Below are positions 53,550-62,415 of a DNA stretch of 64,000 nucleotides, piece after piece. The notes under the pieces were generated by a model that saw only the letters and a program-made list of their open reading frames with translations, made no database searches and was not told the DNA's origin. The stretch is from Burkholderia sp. Bp9142 (lineage in GTDB: Bacteria > Pseudomonadota > Gammaproteobacteria > Burkholderiales > Burkholderiaceae): the NCBI RefSeq assembly GCF_003853415.1, contig NZ_QTPP01000024.1:53941-117940 (forward strand). Reading direction: 5' to 3'. Both the position numbers and the translations under genes were made by a program. Position 1 is the first letter of the stretch. Each line of letters begins with the position of its first letter.

Positions 53550-53978
53550 ATGAAACGGGGTAACTGGCTGCCGGCAACCGCCGCCGCCTTGCTGCTCGCC
53601 GGCTGCGCGAGCTCCACGCCGCCGCTGTATCAGTGGACCGGCTATCAGCCGCAGGTGTACGAATACTTCAAGGGGCAGAGCGGGCCGCAGGAGCAGATCG
53701 ACGCGCTCGAAAAGGCGCTGCAGGAGATCCGCGCGAAGGGCCATACGCCGCCGCCGGGCTTCCACGCGCATCTGGGGATGCTGTACGCGAGCGTCGGCAA
53801 CGAGCAGCAGGCCGAACAGGAACTGCAGGCCGAGAAGCAGTTGTTTCCGGAATCGTCGACCTACATGGATTTCCTGCTGAAGAAGAAGTCCGGTGCGCCG
53901 AAGAGCGCGGATCAGAAGACGGCCGACCAGGCGATCGCCGGCCAGAAGGATCCCGCCCCGCCCACCGCCAAACCGTGA
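53550..53978 (+). CDS. DUF4810 lipoprotein
   Basis: A 142-residue lipoprotein, MKRGNWLPATAAALLLAGC with lipobox LAGC. The mature start STPPLYQWTGYQPQVYEYFKGQSGPQEQIDALEKALQEIRAKG and then PPPGFHAHLGMLYASVGNEQQAEQELQAEKQLFPES form a TPR-like helical hairpin pair, the DUF4810 pattern. The C-terminal Lys/Ala/Pro tail looks disordered. It is the middle gene of the three; its small helical form suggests an adaptor between the other two. Confidence 0.87.
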   Translation: MKRGNWLPATAAALLLAGCASSTPPLYQWTGYQPQVYEYFKGQSGPQEQIDALEKALQEIRAKGHTPPPGFHAHLGMLYASVGNEQQAEQELQAEKQLFPESSTYMDFLLKKKSGAPKSADQKTADQAIAGQKDPAPPTAKP

Positions 53979-53986
53979 CGCCCGCC

Positions 53987-54652
53987 ATGTTCAAGACACT
54001 CTCATTCAAGCTGATGTCCGTGCTGTCGCTCGTCGCGCTGCTGAGCGCGTGCGCGCAGCCGGTGAAACGACCCGACTACACGGCGTTCAAGAAGAGCCAG
54101 CCGCGCTCGATCCTCGTGCTGCCGCCCGTCAACGAGACGTCCGACGTGACGGCGACCTACGGGATGCTGTCGCAGATGACGCTGCCGCTCGCCGAATCCG
54201 GCTACTACGTGGTGCCGGTCGCCGTGATGGACGAGACCTTCAAGCAGAACGGCCTGACCAACGCGGCCGAGATCCAGCAGACGTCGCCCGCGAAGCTGCG
54301 CGAGATCTTCGGTGCGGATGCCGCGCTGTATTCGAAGGTGTCGCAGTACGGCACCGTCTACCGGATCCTTGCAAGCGCATCGGTCGTGTCGGCGTCGGCG
54401 AAGCTCGTCGACCTGCGTACCGGCGACGTGCTGTGGCAGGGCCAGGCAAGCGCGAGCAGCGACGAAGGCGGCAACAGCGGCGGTGGCGGCCTGATCGGCA
54501 TGCTCGTGACGGCCGCGGTCAAGCAGATCGCGAACACGCTGATGGATCAAAGCCACAACGTCGCCGCCTTCACCAGCACGCGGCTGCTGTCGGCCGGCCC
54601 GCCCAACGGGCTGCTGTACGGCCCGCATTCGCCGAAGTACGGGACGGACTGA
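53987..54652 (+). CDS. DUF799 (GNA1162-like) lipoprotein
   Basis: A 221-residue lipoprotein of the DUF799/GNA1162 family, first noted as a meningococcal vaccine-candidate antigen. The signal peptide MFKTLSFKLMSVLSLVALLSAC ends in lipobox LSAC. KRPDYTAFKKSQPRSILVLPPVNETSDVTATYG is the family start, with DAALYSKVSQYGTVYRILAS and a Gly-rich loop (SSDEGGNSGGGGLIGMLV). The fold has been compared with periplasmic accessory parts such as the TolB N-terminal domain; the function is unknown. It begins 8 nt after the preceding stop and ends the operon before a clear terminator. Confidence 0.88.
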   Translation: MFKTLSFKLMSVLSLVALLSACAQPVKRPDYTAFKKSQPRSILVLPPVNETSDVTATYGMLSQMTLPLAESGYYVVPVAVMDETFKQNGLTNAAEIQQTSPAKLREIFGADAALYSKVSQYGTVYRILASASVVSASAKLVDLRTGDVLWQGQASASSDEGGNSGGGGLIGMLVTAAVKQIANTLMDQSHNVAAFTSTRLLSAGPPNGLLYGPHSPKYGTD

Positions 54653-54722
54653 GCGGCGCATGTCGTGCGCGGCGCGCGGGCGCGGAATTCGCCCGCCGCA
54701 CCGACGTCATGCGATCCGATCG

Positions 54723-54757
54723 AACGGCCGCGCTTGTTGCGCGGCCGTTTCTGTCTT
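54723..54757 (+). terminator. intrinsic terminator of the lipoprotein operon
   Basis: An 11-bp stem AACGGCCGCGC/GCGCGGCCGTT with a 5-nt loop is followed by TCTGTCTT, 70 nt after the last stop codon. Confidence 0.85.
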
Positions 54758-54817
54758 GAACTGGCGTGTGGCGTGCGTTCGACACTTGCAGCGCACCGCA
54801 CCGCACCGGGATGGCGT

Positions 54818-56119
54818 TCAATGCATACCGAACGCGTCGAGCAGCCGGTACCAGCTCATCGCGAGCACCAGCGCCGGCGTGCGCAGCGTCGCGCCGCCGG
54901 GGAAGTCGCGATGCCGGATCTTGCCGAACAGGTCGAAGCGGCTCGCCTGGCCGTCGATCGCCTCGGCGATCAGCTTGCCCGCGAGCGCGGTCGTGTTCAC
55001 GCCGTGCCCCGAGAAGCCCTGCGCGAAATACATCGTCGGCGCCACGCGCCCGAAATGCGGCGCGCGGTTCATCGTGATGTCGACGAAGCCGCCCCATGCG
55101 TAGTCGACCTTCACGTCCGCGAGCTGCGGGAACGTCTTCAGCATGTCCGCGCGCATCGCATCGGCGAGATTGCGCGGCGGCCGCGTCGAATAGCTGACCT
55201 TGCCGCCCCACACGAGCCGCGTATCGGGCGCCGGCCGGAAATAGTCGAGCACGAAGCGGCTGTCGCAGACCGCCGCGCGCGCGGGCATCAGCGCGGCGGC
55301 GCGCGCTTCGCCGAGCGGCTCGGTCGCGATCACGTAGGTGCCGACCGGCATGATCTTCCTCGACAGCGCGGGCGCGAGCGTGCCGACGTAGGTGTTGCAC
55401 GCGAGCACGACGAAGCGCGCGCGCACCTGCCCCTGGCCGGTCTCGACGACGTGGCCGCCCGTGACGTCCCGCACGCGCGTCACGCAGCTGTCCTCGTGGA
55501 TCCGCACGCCGGCGTCGACCGCCGCGCGCGCGAGCCCGAGCGTGTAGTTCAGCGGGTGCAGGTGGCCGCTGTCGGGGTCGTACAGGCCGCCGCGATAGCG
55601 CGCCGACTGCACGAAGTCGCCGAGCGCATCCGCTTCGACGAAATGGAAGCGGTCGTAGCCGAAGCGCTTCGCGGCCTCGTCGCGCCAGCGCTTCAGCGCA
55701 TCCGCGTCGCGCTCGGTGTTCGCGGCGCTCAGGTAGCCGGGCACGAGCGCGCAGTCGATGTCGTGCCGCGCGATGCGCGACTTCACGAGCGACAGCGTTT
55801 CGAGCCCCATCTCCCAGATCCGCTTCACGTCGCCTTCCGGCATGAAGTTGCCGAACGTATCGATGTCGCACGCGAAGCCGCCGATCAGCTGCCCGCCGTT
55901 GCGCCCGCTCGCCGCCCATCCGACCCGCGACGCCTCGAGCACGGTCACCGAATGGCCGCGCTCGGCGAGGTTGAGCGCGGCGGACAAACCGGTGAGGCCC
56001 GCGCCGATCACGCACACGTCGGCGTCGGTCGCGCCGGCGAGCGGCGCATGGCGGGTCGTATCGTTGGCGGTCGCCGCGTAGTACGACGCGACGTGCGGCT
56101 GGTTGGCGAAGGTTTGCAT
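54818..56119 (-). CDS. FAD-dependent amine oxidase, PuuB-like (copy 1)
   Basis: A 433-residue DAO-family flavoprotein. The FAD fold is DADVCVIGAGLTGLSAALNLAERGHSVTVLEASRVGWAASGRNGGQLIGGF, whose SGRNGGQ is characteristic of gamma-glutamylputrescine oxidase PuuB and its relatives. The end has FAQGFSGHGVNTTALAGKLIAEAIDG. It oxidises an amine nitrogen, likely of putrescine glutamylated by PuuA, to an aldehyde. It is the last gene of the minus-strand block and sits 25 nt after its paralogue, with which it shares the whole domain plan. Confidence 0.88.
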   Translation of the reverse strand: MQTFANQPHVASYYAATANDTTRHAPLAGATDADVCVIGAGLTGLSAALNLAERGHSVTVLEASRVGWAASGRNGGQLIGGFACDIDTFGNFMPEGDVKRIWEMGLETLSLVKSRIARHDIDCALVPGYLSAANTERDADALKRWRDEAAKRFGYDRFHFVEADALGDFVQSARYRGGLYDPDSGHLHPLNYTLGLARAAVDAGVRIHEDSCVTRVRDVTGGHVVETGQGQVRARFVVLACNTYVGTLAPALSRKIMPVGTYVIATEPLGEARAAALMPARAAVCDSRFVLDYFRPAPDTRLVWGGKVSYSTRPPRNLADAMRADMLKTFPQLADVKVDYAWGGFVDITMNRAPHFGRVAPTMYFAQGFSGHGVNTTALAGKLIAEAIDGQASRFDLFGKIRHRDFPGGATLRTPALVLAMSWYRLLDAFGMH

Positions 56120-56144
56120 GGTCAGGATGGCAAAGGAATGGGAC

Positions 56145-57449
56145 TCAGAACAGCTCGCGCACGCGGTGGTACAGCATCCCGAGTTCGAGCGCGGGCTGCC
56201 GCCACGCGTTGCCGCCGGGAAAGCGCCGGTGACGCAGTTGCGCGAACAGGTCGAATGCGCGCGTGTCGCCCGCGATCGCGCCGGCGATCGTGCGCCCGGC
56301 GATCCCGGTCAGCGCGACGCCGTGTCCGCTGAAGCCCTGGACGTAGAAGAAGTTCGGATCGAGCGCGCCGAAGTCCGGTGCGCGATTGCGCGTGACGTCG
56401 ACGAAGCCGCCCCACGCGTGGTCGACGCGCACGTCGGCGAGCTGCGGGAACACGCCGGCCATGCGCTGCCGGATCGTGTCGGCGAGCGTGTCGGGCGATG
56501 CCCCCGCGGCATTCGCGCGGCCGCCGAACAGCATCCGGTGGTCGGCCGACAATCGGAAGTAGTCGAGGAAGAAGTTGTTGTCGCACACGGCTTCGCGCCG
56601 CGCGATCAGCGCATCGGCGCGCGCGCGGCCGAGCGGTTCGGTCGCGATGATGTACGACGCGATCGGTGCGATGCGCGCGGCGGTCGCGGCCGGCAGGATG
56701 CCGCCGGGGCCGGCGTTGCAGCACGACACGACGAAGCGGCAGCGCACTTCGCCCGACGGCGTGCGCACGACCGGCCGTGCGCCGCGCACGACGTTGAGCG
56801 CGGGCGTATGCGCATGGAGCGCGACGCCTTCGCGGCGCGCGGCATCGGCGAGGCCGAGGCAATACTTGAGCGGATGCAGGTGGCTCGACAGCGGATCGTA
56901 GACACCCGCCAGATAGCGGGGCGACGCGATGCGCGCGCGGATCGCGCCGGTGTCGAGCCACGACAGCGACGGATGGCCCCAGCGCGAGCTCGCGGCATCC
57001 ATCCATGCGCGCAGGTCGTCGACGCGGCGCGGCTTCGTCGCGACCGTCAGGTAGCCGCGCGTGAAGTCGCAGTCGATCCCGTAGCGGGCGATCCGCTCGG
57101 CGATCAGCGCGACGCCGTCGAGCGACAGCGACCATGCGGCGCGTGCACCGGCGGCGCCGAGCTGCCGCTCGATCACCTCGTCCTTCGCGAAGCCCGTGAT
57201 CGCCTGGCCGCCGTTGCGGCCCGATGCGCCCCAGCCGGGCCGGTGCGCGTCGATCACGGCGACCGACAACCCGCGCGCACGGCACTCGAGTGCCGTCGAC
57301 AGGCCCGCGAAGCCCGCGCCGATCACGCACACGTCGACGTCGATCGCGTCCTCCAGCACGCGGTCGTCGACCACTGGCCGCGCGGCAGTCGCTTCGTAGT
57401 ACGAGTCGCGCGCGAGCGCATCGGCGCGGCGGGTGAAAGACTGCGTCAT
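56145..57449 (-). CDS. FAD-dependent amine oxidase, PuuB-like (copy 2)
   Basis: A 434-residue paralogue of the next gene downstream. It has IDVDVCVIGAGFAGLSTALECRARGLSVAVIDAHRPGWGASGRNGGQAITGF and closes with VQGFSGHGVALTGIAGRTIAGAIAGD. The two differ in many substrate-side positions, so they may handle different polyamines or different glutamylated intermediates rather than being recent duplicates. The ATG at 57449 (MTQSFTRRADALARDSYYEATA) is chosen because 27 upstream codons overlap the intergenic hairpin. Confidence 0.88.
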   Translation of the reverse strand: MTQSFTRRADALARDSYYEATAARPVVDDRVLEDAIDVDVCVIGAGFAGLSTALECRARGLSVAVIDAHRPGWGASGRNGGQAITGFAKDEVIERQLGAAGARAAWSLSLDGVALIAERIARYGIDCDFTRGYLTVATKPRRVDDLRAWMDAASSRWGHPSLSWLDTGAIRARIASPRYLAGVYDPLSSHLHPLKYCLGLADAARREGVALHAHTPALNVVRGARPVVRTPSGEVRCRFVVSCCNAGPGGILPAATAARIAPIASYIIATEPLGRARADALIARREAVCDNNFFLDYFRLSADHRMLFGGRANAAGASPDTLADTIRQRMAGVFPQLADVRVDHAWGGFVDVTRNRAPDFGALDPNFFYVQGFSGHGVALTGIAGRTIAGAIAGDTRAFDLFAQLRHRRFPGGNAWRQPALELGMLYHRVRELF

Positions 57450-57516
57450 CAATCCGGCTCCCTCGAAGACGGCAGGCGACGGTGCGCGAGGCACCGCGAG
57501 CCGGCCGGGTGAAACG

Positions 57517-57553
57517 GCGCGGGACGCCATGCTTGTGGCACGGCGTCCCGCGC
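57517..57553 (-). terminator. hairpin between the DUF3138 gene and the amine oxidases
   Basis: A perfect 12-bp stem GCGCGGGACGCC/GGCGTCCCGCGC has a 13-nt loop, followed on the minus strand by GTTTCA. It is likely a partial terminator that lowers expression of the two oxidases relative to the outer-membrane protein. Confidence 0.7.
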
Positions 57554-57561
57554 GGCCTGCA

Positions 57562-59136
57562 TCAGAACGAGTAGATGAACTGCGTCGCGAGCAGGTCGTT
57601 GGACTTGCCGTACGAACCGTCGTTCCGCAGGAACACCTTGTTGTTCGCCCAGTCGTGCCGGTATTCGACCTTCACGGTGATCTGCTGGGTCGGATAGAAC
57701 AGCAGGTCGAGCGCGACGTCCTGACGCACGGCCCCCTTGCACTCGAAGCCCAGGCCGCCGTTCGCCTGCGACGTCGCGCGGCAGTCCGCATCGATGCCGA
57801 AGCCGTTGTACGGATCCATCCCGTTGCCGTTCAGCGCGATGCCGCCGCCGCCGCCGCCGTTCTTGCTGTTCACGAGCGCGTCGTAGCGCAGCGTCACGCC
57901 CATGCGGCCGACCACCGGCGCGTTGAACTTGCGGTGCGCGAGCAGCGACAGGCCGTACCACTGCGCAAGCCCGCCGTTGTACGCCGCATGCTGCTGCTGG
58001 CCGTAGTCGAGCTCGGCGTTGTACTGGATGTCGGCCAGCGTGTAGGTCGCGTCGATTTCGCCGAAGAAGAACGTGCCGTACGCTTTCGGCGCGGCGCCGC
58101 CCGGGCCGTAATGCACGTTGCCCTGATCGTCGATCGCGCTGGCCAGCGTCTGGCGGCCGATGTTGATCGAGCCGCCGATGTCGAGCGCGCTCGACCACGT
58201 ATAGTCCGCGCGCGCGGTGAAGGTCGGCACCTTGTTGCTGGTCGTGATCGGATCGCCGAGCGCGTTGGTGCCCGTCTGCGTGACCGAGCCGTACGTGCGG
58301 TACTGCTCGTTGCCGACGAAGAACTTCCACGCCCAGTTGCCCTTCGTGTAGTTCGCGCCCGCGCCGACGTAGCTGCCCGGATCGGAGAAGTCGTACAGCA
58401 GGTTGTGCGTGAGCGTGAGCATCTGGTTCGACTGCTGCACCTCGTAGCCGCCGAAGCTCGGGATCAGGCCGGCGACGAGCGTCGTCGACGCGCTGATCGG
58501 CACGTTGACGACCGCGGTGTTCAGCAGGTTGTCGGTGATCGAGCCGCGCGAGTTCTGCAGCAGCGTGATGCCGTTGCCGCGGTTCGGCATCAGCGTGATC
58601 TCGGCCGACGGCGCCATCGGGCCGACGCCGAAGGTCTTCTTGATGTCGAGGTACAGGTCGCCGAACGTGCTGTTGAAGTAGTTGTACGCGTTCTCGTGGT
58701 TCGCGAACAGGAACGACGACGTGCCGGCCGCGCGGTTGTAGATGTAGGTCGGGTCGATGTAGCCCGTCACCGACAGGCCCGCGAGCGGCCCGGTGCTGGC
58801 CGCATCGGTCAGCGAGTCGACCTTCAGCTGCTGGTTCGCGATCTGCTGCTTCATTTCGCTGACTTCGTCGTTGGTCAGCGCGGCCTGCGCGCGGCCGTAG
58901 TCCGGCGAGGACGGATCGGCGGCCACGATCACCGGCCTGGCCGCGGCCGTCGCGCCGGCCTGCGCGACCGGCGCGCCGCCCGGCTTCGCGGCAAGCTGCG
59001 CCTGCATGGCCTTCATCTGCTTCTGCAGCGCGGCGACCTGCGCCTGCAGTGCCTTGATTTCTGCGGAGGTCGAGTCGGCCAGCGCGATGCCCGGCAACGC
59101 GCCGGCCACCAGCAGGCAGATCAGTTTCTTCTTCAT
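57562..59136 (-). CDS. DUF3138 outer-membrane protein
   Basis: A 524-residue outer-membrane protein. After a signal peptide (MKKKLICLLVAGALPGIALA) comes a coiled coil (IKALQAQVAALQKQMKAMQAQLAAK, about residues 25-50), then a beta-barrel with alternating strands (LSVTGYIDPTYIYNRAAG, VKVEYRHDWANNKVF) and a C-terminal QFIYSF ending in Phe. This is the domain plan of channel proteins with a trimeric coiled-coil stalk (DUF3138). It lies inside the polyamine block, directly after potI, so it may be the outer-membrane entry for the same substrate. The ATG at 59136 is backed by GGAG. Confidence 0.85.
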   Translation of the reverse strand: MKKKLICLLVAGALPGIALADSTSAEIKALQAQVAALQKQMKAMQAQLAAKPGGAPVAQAGATAAARPVIVAADPSSPDYGRAQAALTNDEVSEMKQQIANQQLKVDSLTDAASTGPLAGLSVTGYIDPTYIYNRAAGTSSFLFANHENAYNYFNSTFGDLYLDIKKTFGVGPMAPSAEITLMPNRGNGITLLQNSRGSITDNLLNTAVVNVPISASTTLVAGLIPSFGGYEVQQSNQMLTLTHNLLYDFSDPGSYVGAGANYTKGNWAWKFFVGNEQYRTYGSVTQTGTNALGDPITTSNKVPTFTARADYTWSSALDIGGSINIGRQTLASAIDDQGNVHYGPGGAAPKAYGTFFFGEIDATYTLADIQYNAELDYGQQQHAAYNGGLAQWYGLSLLAHRKFNAPVVGRMGVTLRYDALVNSKNGGGGGGIALNGNGMDPYNGFGIDADCRATSQANGGLGFECKGAVRQDVALDLLFYPTQQITVKVEYRHDWANNKVFLRNDGSYGKSNDLLATQFIYSF

Positions 59137-59237
59137 TGCGGATTCTCCTTGTCGTGCGCCTGTCAATGTGTGCTCGGTTGGCGCGCCGCATCGCGCGGCG
59201 CGCGGATCTTGTTATCGAGGGAAAGGGAAGCGGGGCG

Positions 59238-60077
59238 TCAGGCCGCCGCGAACGCCGCCTTCATGTCGGCCACCCGGCGCCGTTCGCGCGCGATCATCAT
59301 CTGGTTCACGACGATCACGCCGATCGTCACGGCCGTGATGAACAGCGTCGCCAGCGCGTTCATCTCAGGGTTCAGCCCGAGCCGCACGCGTGAGAACACC
59401 ACCAGCGGCAGCGTCGTCGAGCCCGGGCCCGACAGGAACGCCGACAGCACCAGGTCGTCGATCGACAGCGTGAACGACAGCAGCCAGCCCGACAGCAGCG
59501 CCTGCGAGATCAGCGGCAGCGTCACCACGAAGAACACCTTCAGCGGCGTCGCGCCCAGGTCGAGCGCCGCTTCCTCGAGCGACTTGTTCATCTCCTTCAC
59601 GCGCGACTGCACGATGATCGCCACGTACGACACGCACAGCATCACGTGACCGATCCAGATCGTCACCATCCCGCGCCCCTTCGGCCAGCCGAACATCTGC
59701 TCCAGCGCGACGAACAGCAAGAGCAGCGAGATGCCCTGGATCACCTCCGGAATCACCAGCGGCGCGTTGATCATCCCGGTGTACAGCGTGAAGCCCTTGA
59801 AGCGGCCGAAGCGCGCGAGCACGAAGCCGGCCCACGTGCCGATCACGACCGACGCGGTGGCCGTCAGCAGGCCGATCTTCAGCGACAGCCATGCGGCGCC
59901 CAGCAGCTCGTCGTCCTGCCACAGCGCCGCGTACCACTTCAGCGAGAAGCCCGACCACACCGTCACCAGCTTCGACTCGTTGAACGAGTACACGACCAGG
60001 CTGATGATCGGGATGTACAGGAACAGGAAGCCGAAGGCGAGAACGCCCGTCGACAGCGGTTTGCTCGGCTTGATCAT
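59238..60077 (-). CDS. potI: putrescine ABC transporter permease PotI-like
   Basis: A 279-residue inner-membrane permease. The first helix LSTGVLAFGFLFLYIPIISLVVYSFNESKLVTVWSGFSLKWY and the EAA loop KSLEEAALDLGATPLKVFFVVTLPLI are typical of PotI/PotC. It has the same length as E. coli PotI (281). It overlaps potH by 4 nt, so the two halves of the channel are translated together. Confidence 0.92.
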   Translation of the reverse strand: MIKPSKPLSTGVLAFGFLFLYIPIISLVVYSFNESKLVTVWSGFSLKWYAALWQDDELLGAAWLSLKIGLLTATASVVIGTWAGFVLARFGRFKGFTLYTGMINAPLVIPEVIQGISLLLLFVALEQMFGWPKGRGMVTIWIGHVMLCVSYVAIIVQSRVKEMNKSLEEAALDLGATPLKVFFVVTLPLISQALLSGWLLSFTLSIDDLVLSAFLSGPGSTTLPLVVFSRVRLGLNPEMNALATLFITAVTIGVIVVNQMMIARERRRVADMKAAFAAA

Positions 60078-61063
60078 TTCGCTTCCTCCAGTTCCTTGAC
60101 CTGGTAGTACTGGAACAGCGCCATCGGCACCAGCAACAGCAGCACCATCGCGACCGTCACCGCGGACGCCATCGGCCAGTCCATGTTGTTGAAGAATTCA
60201 TCCCACATCACGCGGCCGATCATCAGCGTGTCGGCACCGCCGAGCAGCTCGGGAATCACGTACTCGCCGACCGCCGGGATGAACACCAGCAGGCTGCCGG
60301 CGATGATCCCGTTCTTCGACAGCGGCAGCGTGATGCGCGTGAACGCGACCCACGGCTTCGCCCCGAGGTCGTACGCGGCCTCGAGCAGCGTGAGGTCCAT
60401 CTTCACGAGGTGCGCGTAGAGCGGCATCACCATGAACGGCAGGTACGAATAGACCATCCCGATGTAGACGCCCGCGTCGCTGTGATAGAGGCGCAGCGGC
60501 GTGTGGATGATGCCCAGCGCGATCAGCGCGTGGTTCAGCAGGCCGTCGTCCTTCAGGATGCCGATCCATGCGTACACGCGGATCAGGAACGAGGTCCAGA
60601 ACGGCAGCATCACGGCCATCATCAGCACGTTGCGCCGGCCCGGTTCGGCGCGGGCGATGTAGTACGCCATCGGGTAGCCGATCAGCAAACACAGCAGCGT
60701 CGACACGGCGGCCATCTTCAGCGAGCTGAGGTAGGTCGCGATGTACAGGTCGTCCTGCAGCAGGAACGCGTAGTGCGACAGCTGCAGCGCGAAGTGCACG
60801 GCGCCGTCCTTGATCGCGACGAGCGACGTGTAGGGCGGGATGCCCATCAACTGGTCGGCGAAGCTGATCTTGAACACCAGCACGAACGGCAGCGCGAAGA
60901 AGATCGTGAGCCACAGGAACGGCACGCCGATCGCGACGCCGCGGCCCGACGGCAGGAAGCGCGACAGCGCGGCGAAGCGGCCGCGGCGAGTGCGGCCGGC
61001 GCCGGCGCTTGCCGCGCCGGTCGACACCGGCGCGGACGGAGTGGAAGCGGAAGTTCTCATCAT
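60074..61063 (-). CDS. potH: putrescine ABC transporter permease PotH-like
   Basis: A 329-residue inner-membrane permease. A Pro/Ala/Arg-rich cytoplasmic N-terminus (1-45) precedes the first helix VAIGVPFLWLTIFFALPFVLVFKISFAD. The EAA loop is LLEAAYDLGAKPWVAFTRITLPLSKNG, and FIPAVGEYVIPELLGG is the PotB/PotH block. It pairs with PotI and follows the ATPase gene with a 7-nt gap. Confidence 0.92.
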   Translation of the reverse strand: MMRTSASTPSAPVSTGAASAGAGRTRRGRFAALSRFLPSGRGVAIGVPFLWLTIFFALPFVLVFKISFADQLMGIPPYTSLVAIKDGAVHFALQLSHYAFLLQDDLYIATYLSSLKMAAVSTLLCLLIGYPMAYYIARAEPGRRNVLMMAVMLPFWTSFLIRVYAWIGILKDDGLLNHALIALGIIHTPLRLYHSDAGVYIGMVYSYLPFMVMPLYAHLVKMDLTLLEAAYDLGAKPWVAFTRITLPLSKNGIIAGSLLVFIPAVGEYVIPELLGGADTLMIGRVMWDEFFNNMDWPMASAVTVAMVLLLLVPMALFQYYQVKELEEAK

Positions 61064-61070
61064 GTCGTCC

Positions 61071-62237
61071 TCACTGCGTCAGCACGACGCCGCTGGCCGG
61101 CGACCACGACACGAACACGTCGTCGTTCCACGACGGCGCACCGTCGTGCATCAGGTGCGAGCTCGACAGGTTCGACACCACCGTCTTGCCGCTCGGCAGG
61201 CGCACGTGATACAGCGAGTAGCTGCCCATGTACGCGATGTCGGTCACGACGCCGCGCGCCCAGTTGTGATGCGAGCCGGGTTTGTCGCGCGACACGTGCA
61301 CGCGCTCGGGCCGCACGGAGATGCCGACCGGCATCCCCAGCGGGCCGGTCACGCCGTGGCTCACGTACATGCGGGCTTCGAGATCGTCGCTTTCGACGAA
61401 GATGTGATCGGGTTCGTCCTCGACCACGCGTCCTTCGAACAGGTTCGTCGAGCCGATGAATTCGGCCGAGAAGCGGCTGTTCGGGTATTCGTACACTTCG
61501 CCGGGCGTGCCGATCTGCACGATCCTGCCTTCGCTCATCACCGCGAGGCGGCTCGCCATCGTCATCGCCTCTTCCTGGTCGTGCGTGACCATCACGCAGG
61601 TCACGTCGACCTTCTCGATGATGTTCACGAGTTCGAGCTGGGTCTTCTGGCGAATCTTCTTGTCGAGCGCGGACATCGGCTCGTCGAGCAGCAAGAGCTT
61701 CGGGCGCTTGACGAGCGAGCGGGCGAGCGCCACGCGCTGCTGCTGGCCGCCGGACAGCTGGTGCGGCTTGCGCTTCGCGTACTTGCTCATCTGCACGAGC
61801 GCGAGCGCGTCGGCCACGCGTTCCCTGATTTCGTGCTTCGGCGTGCCTTCCTGCTTCAGCCCGAACGCGACGTTCGACTCGACCGACATGTGCGGGAACA
61901 ACGCATACGACTGGAACATCATGTTCACCGGGCGGCGGTATGGCGGCAGCGACGCGAGGTCTTCGCCGTCGACGAAGATCTTGCCGGAGGTGGCCGTCTC
62001 GAGTCCGGCAAGCATGCGCAGCAGCGTCGACTTGCCGCAGCCCGAGCTGCCGAGCAGCGCGAACAGCTCGTTCTTCGCGATCGTCAGGTTCACGTTGTCG
62101 ACGGCCGTGCTGTCGCCGAACTTCTTCACGACGTTTTCGATGCGCACGAAGGCGTCGTTCCTGGAGCGGGCCACGGCGGCCGGTTGGGTCTGGCGTGCGG
62201 CAGCGGAAGAGGGTATCGATTGCATGGGAGTCACCAT
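61071..62237 (-). CDS. potG: putrescine ABC transporter ATP-binding protein PotG-like
   Basis: A 388-residue ATPase. Walker A is GSSGCGKST at about residue 58, the Q loop is MFQSYALFPHM, the signature is LSGGQQQR, Walker B is LLLLDEPMSALD and the H loop is MVTHDQEEAMTM. The C-terminal third is the TOBE regulatory domain (GISVRPERVHV). Length is that of E. coli PotG (377). The N-terminal 30 residues are poorly conserved, and a later start is possible. Confidence 0.93.
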   Translation of the reverse strand: MVTPMQSIPSSAAARQTQPAAVARSRNDAFVRIENVVKKFGDSTAVDNVNLTIAKNELFALLGSSGCGKSTLLRMLAGLETATSGKIFVDGEDLASLPPYRRPVNMMFQSYALFPHMSVESNVAFGLKQEGTPKHEIRERVADALALVQMSKYAKRKPHQLSGGQQQRVALARSLVKRPKLLLLDEPMSALDKKIRQKTQLELVNIIEKVDVTCVMVTHDQEEAMTMASRLAVMSEGRIVQIGTPGEVYEYPNSRFSAEFIGSTNLFEGRVVEDEPDHIFVESDDLEARMYVSHGVTGPLGMPVGISVRPERVHVSRDKPGSHHNWARGVVTDIAYMGSYSLYHVRLPSGKTVVSNLSSSHLMHDGAPSWNDDVFVSWSPASGVVLTQ

Positions 62238-62415
62238 TCGTTCTTCACGGATTGCAGGCGTGAGCGTCCCCGCGCGAGGCGCGCAACGCGACTCGCGGAC
62301 AACGGCTCGTGCCGGATGGAACAGGGCGCGCGGTGCGCGCGGGCGGACGGAACGTCCGCGGATCCCGGGCGGGCAGGCGTTCAGCGGATGCCTGCGCCGC
62401 CGTGATGGTTCGTGA

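Noticed and set aside
56145..57449. Pair of amine oxidase genes as a recent duplication or assembly artefact
   Set aside because: The two proteins share the domain plan but differ throughout, so they are old paralogues.
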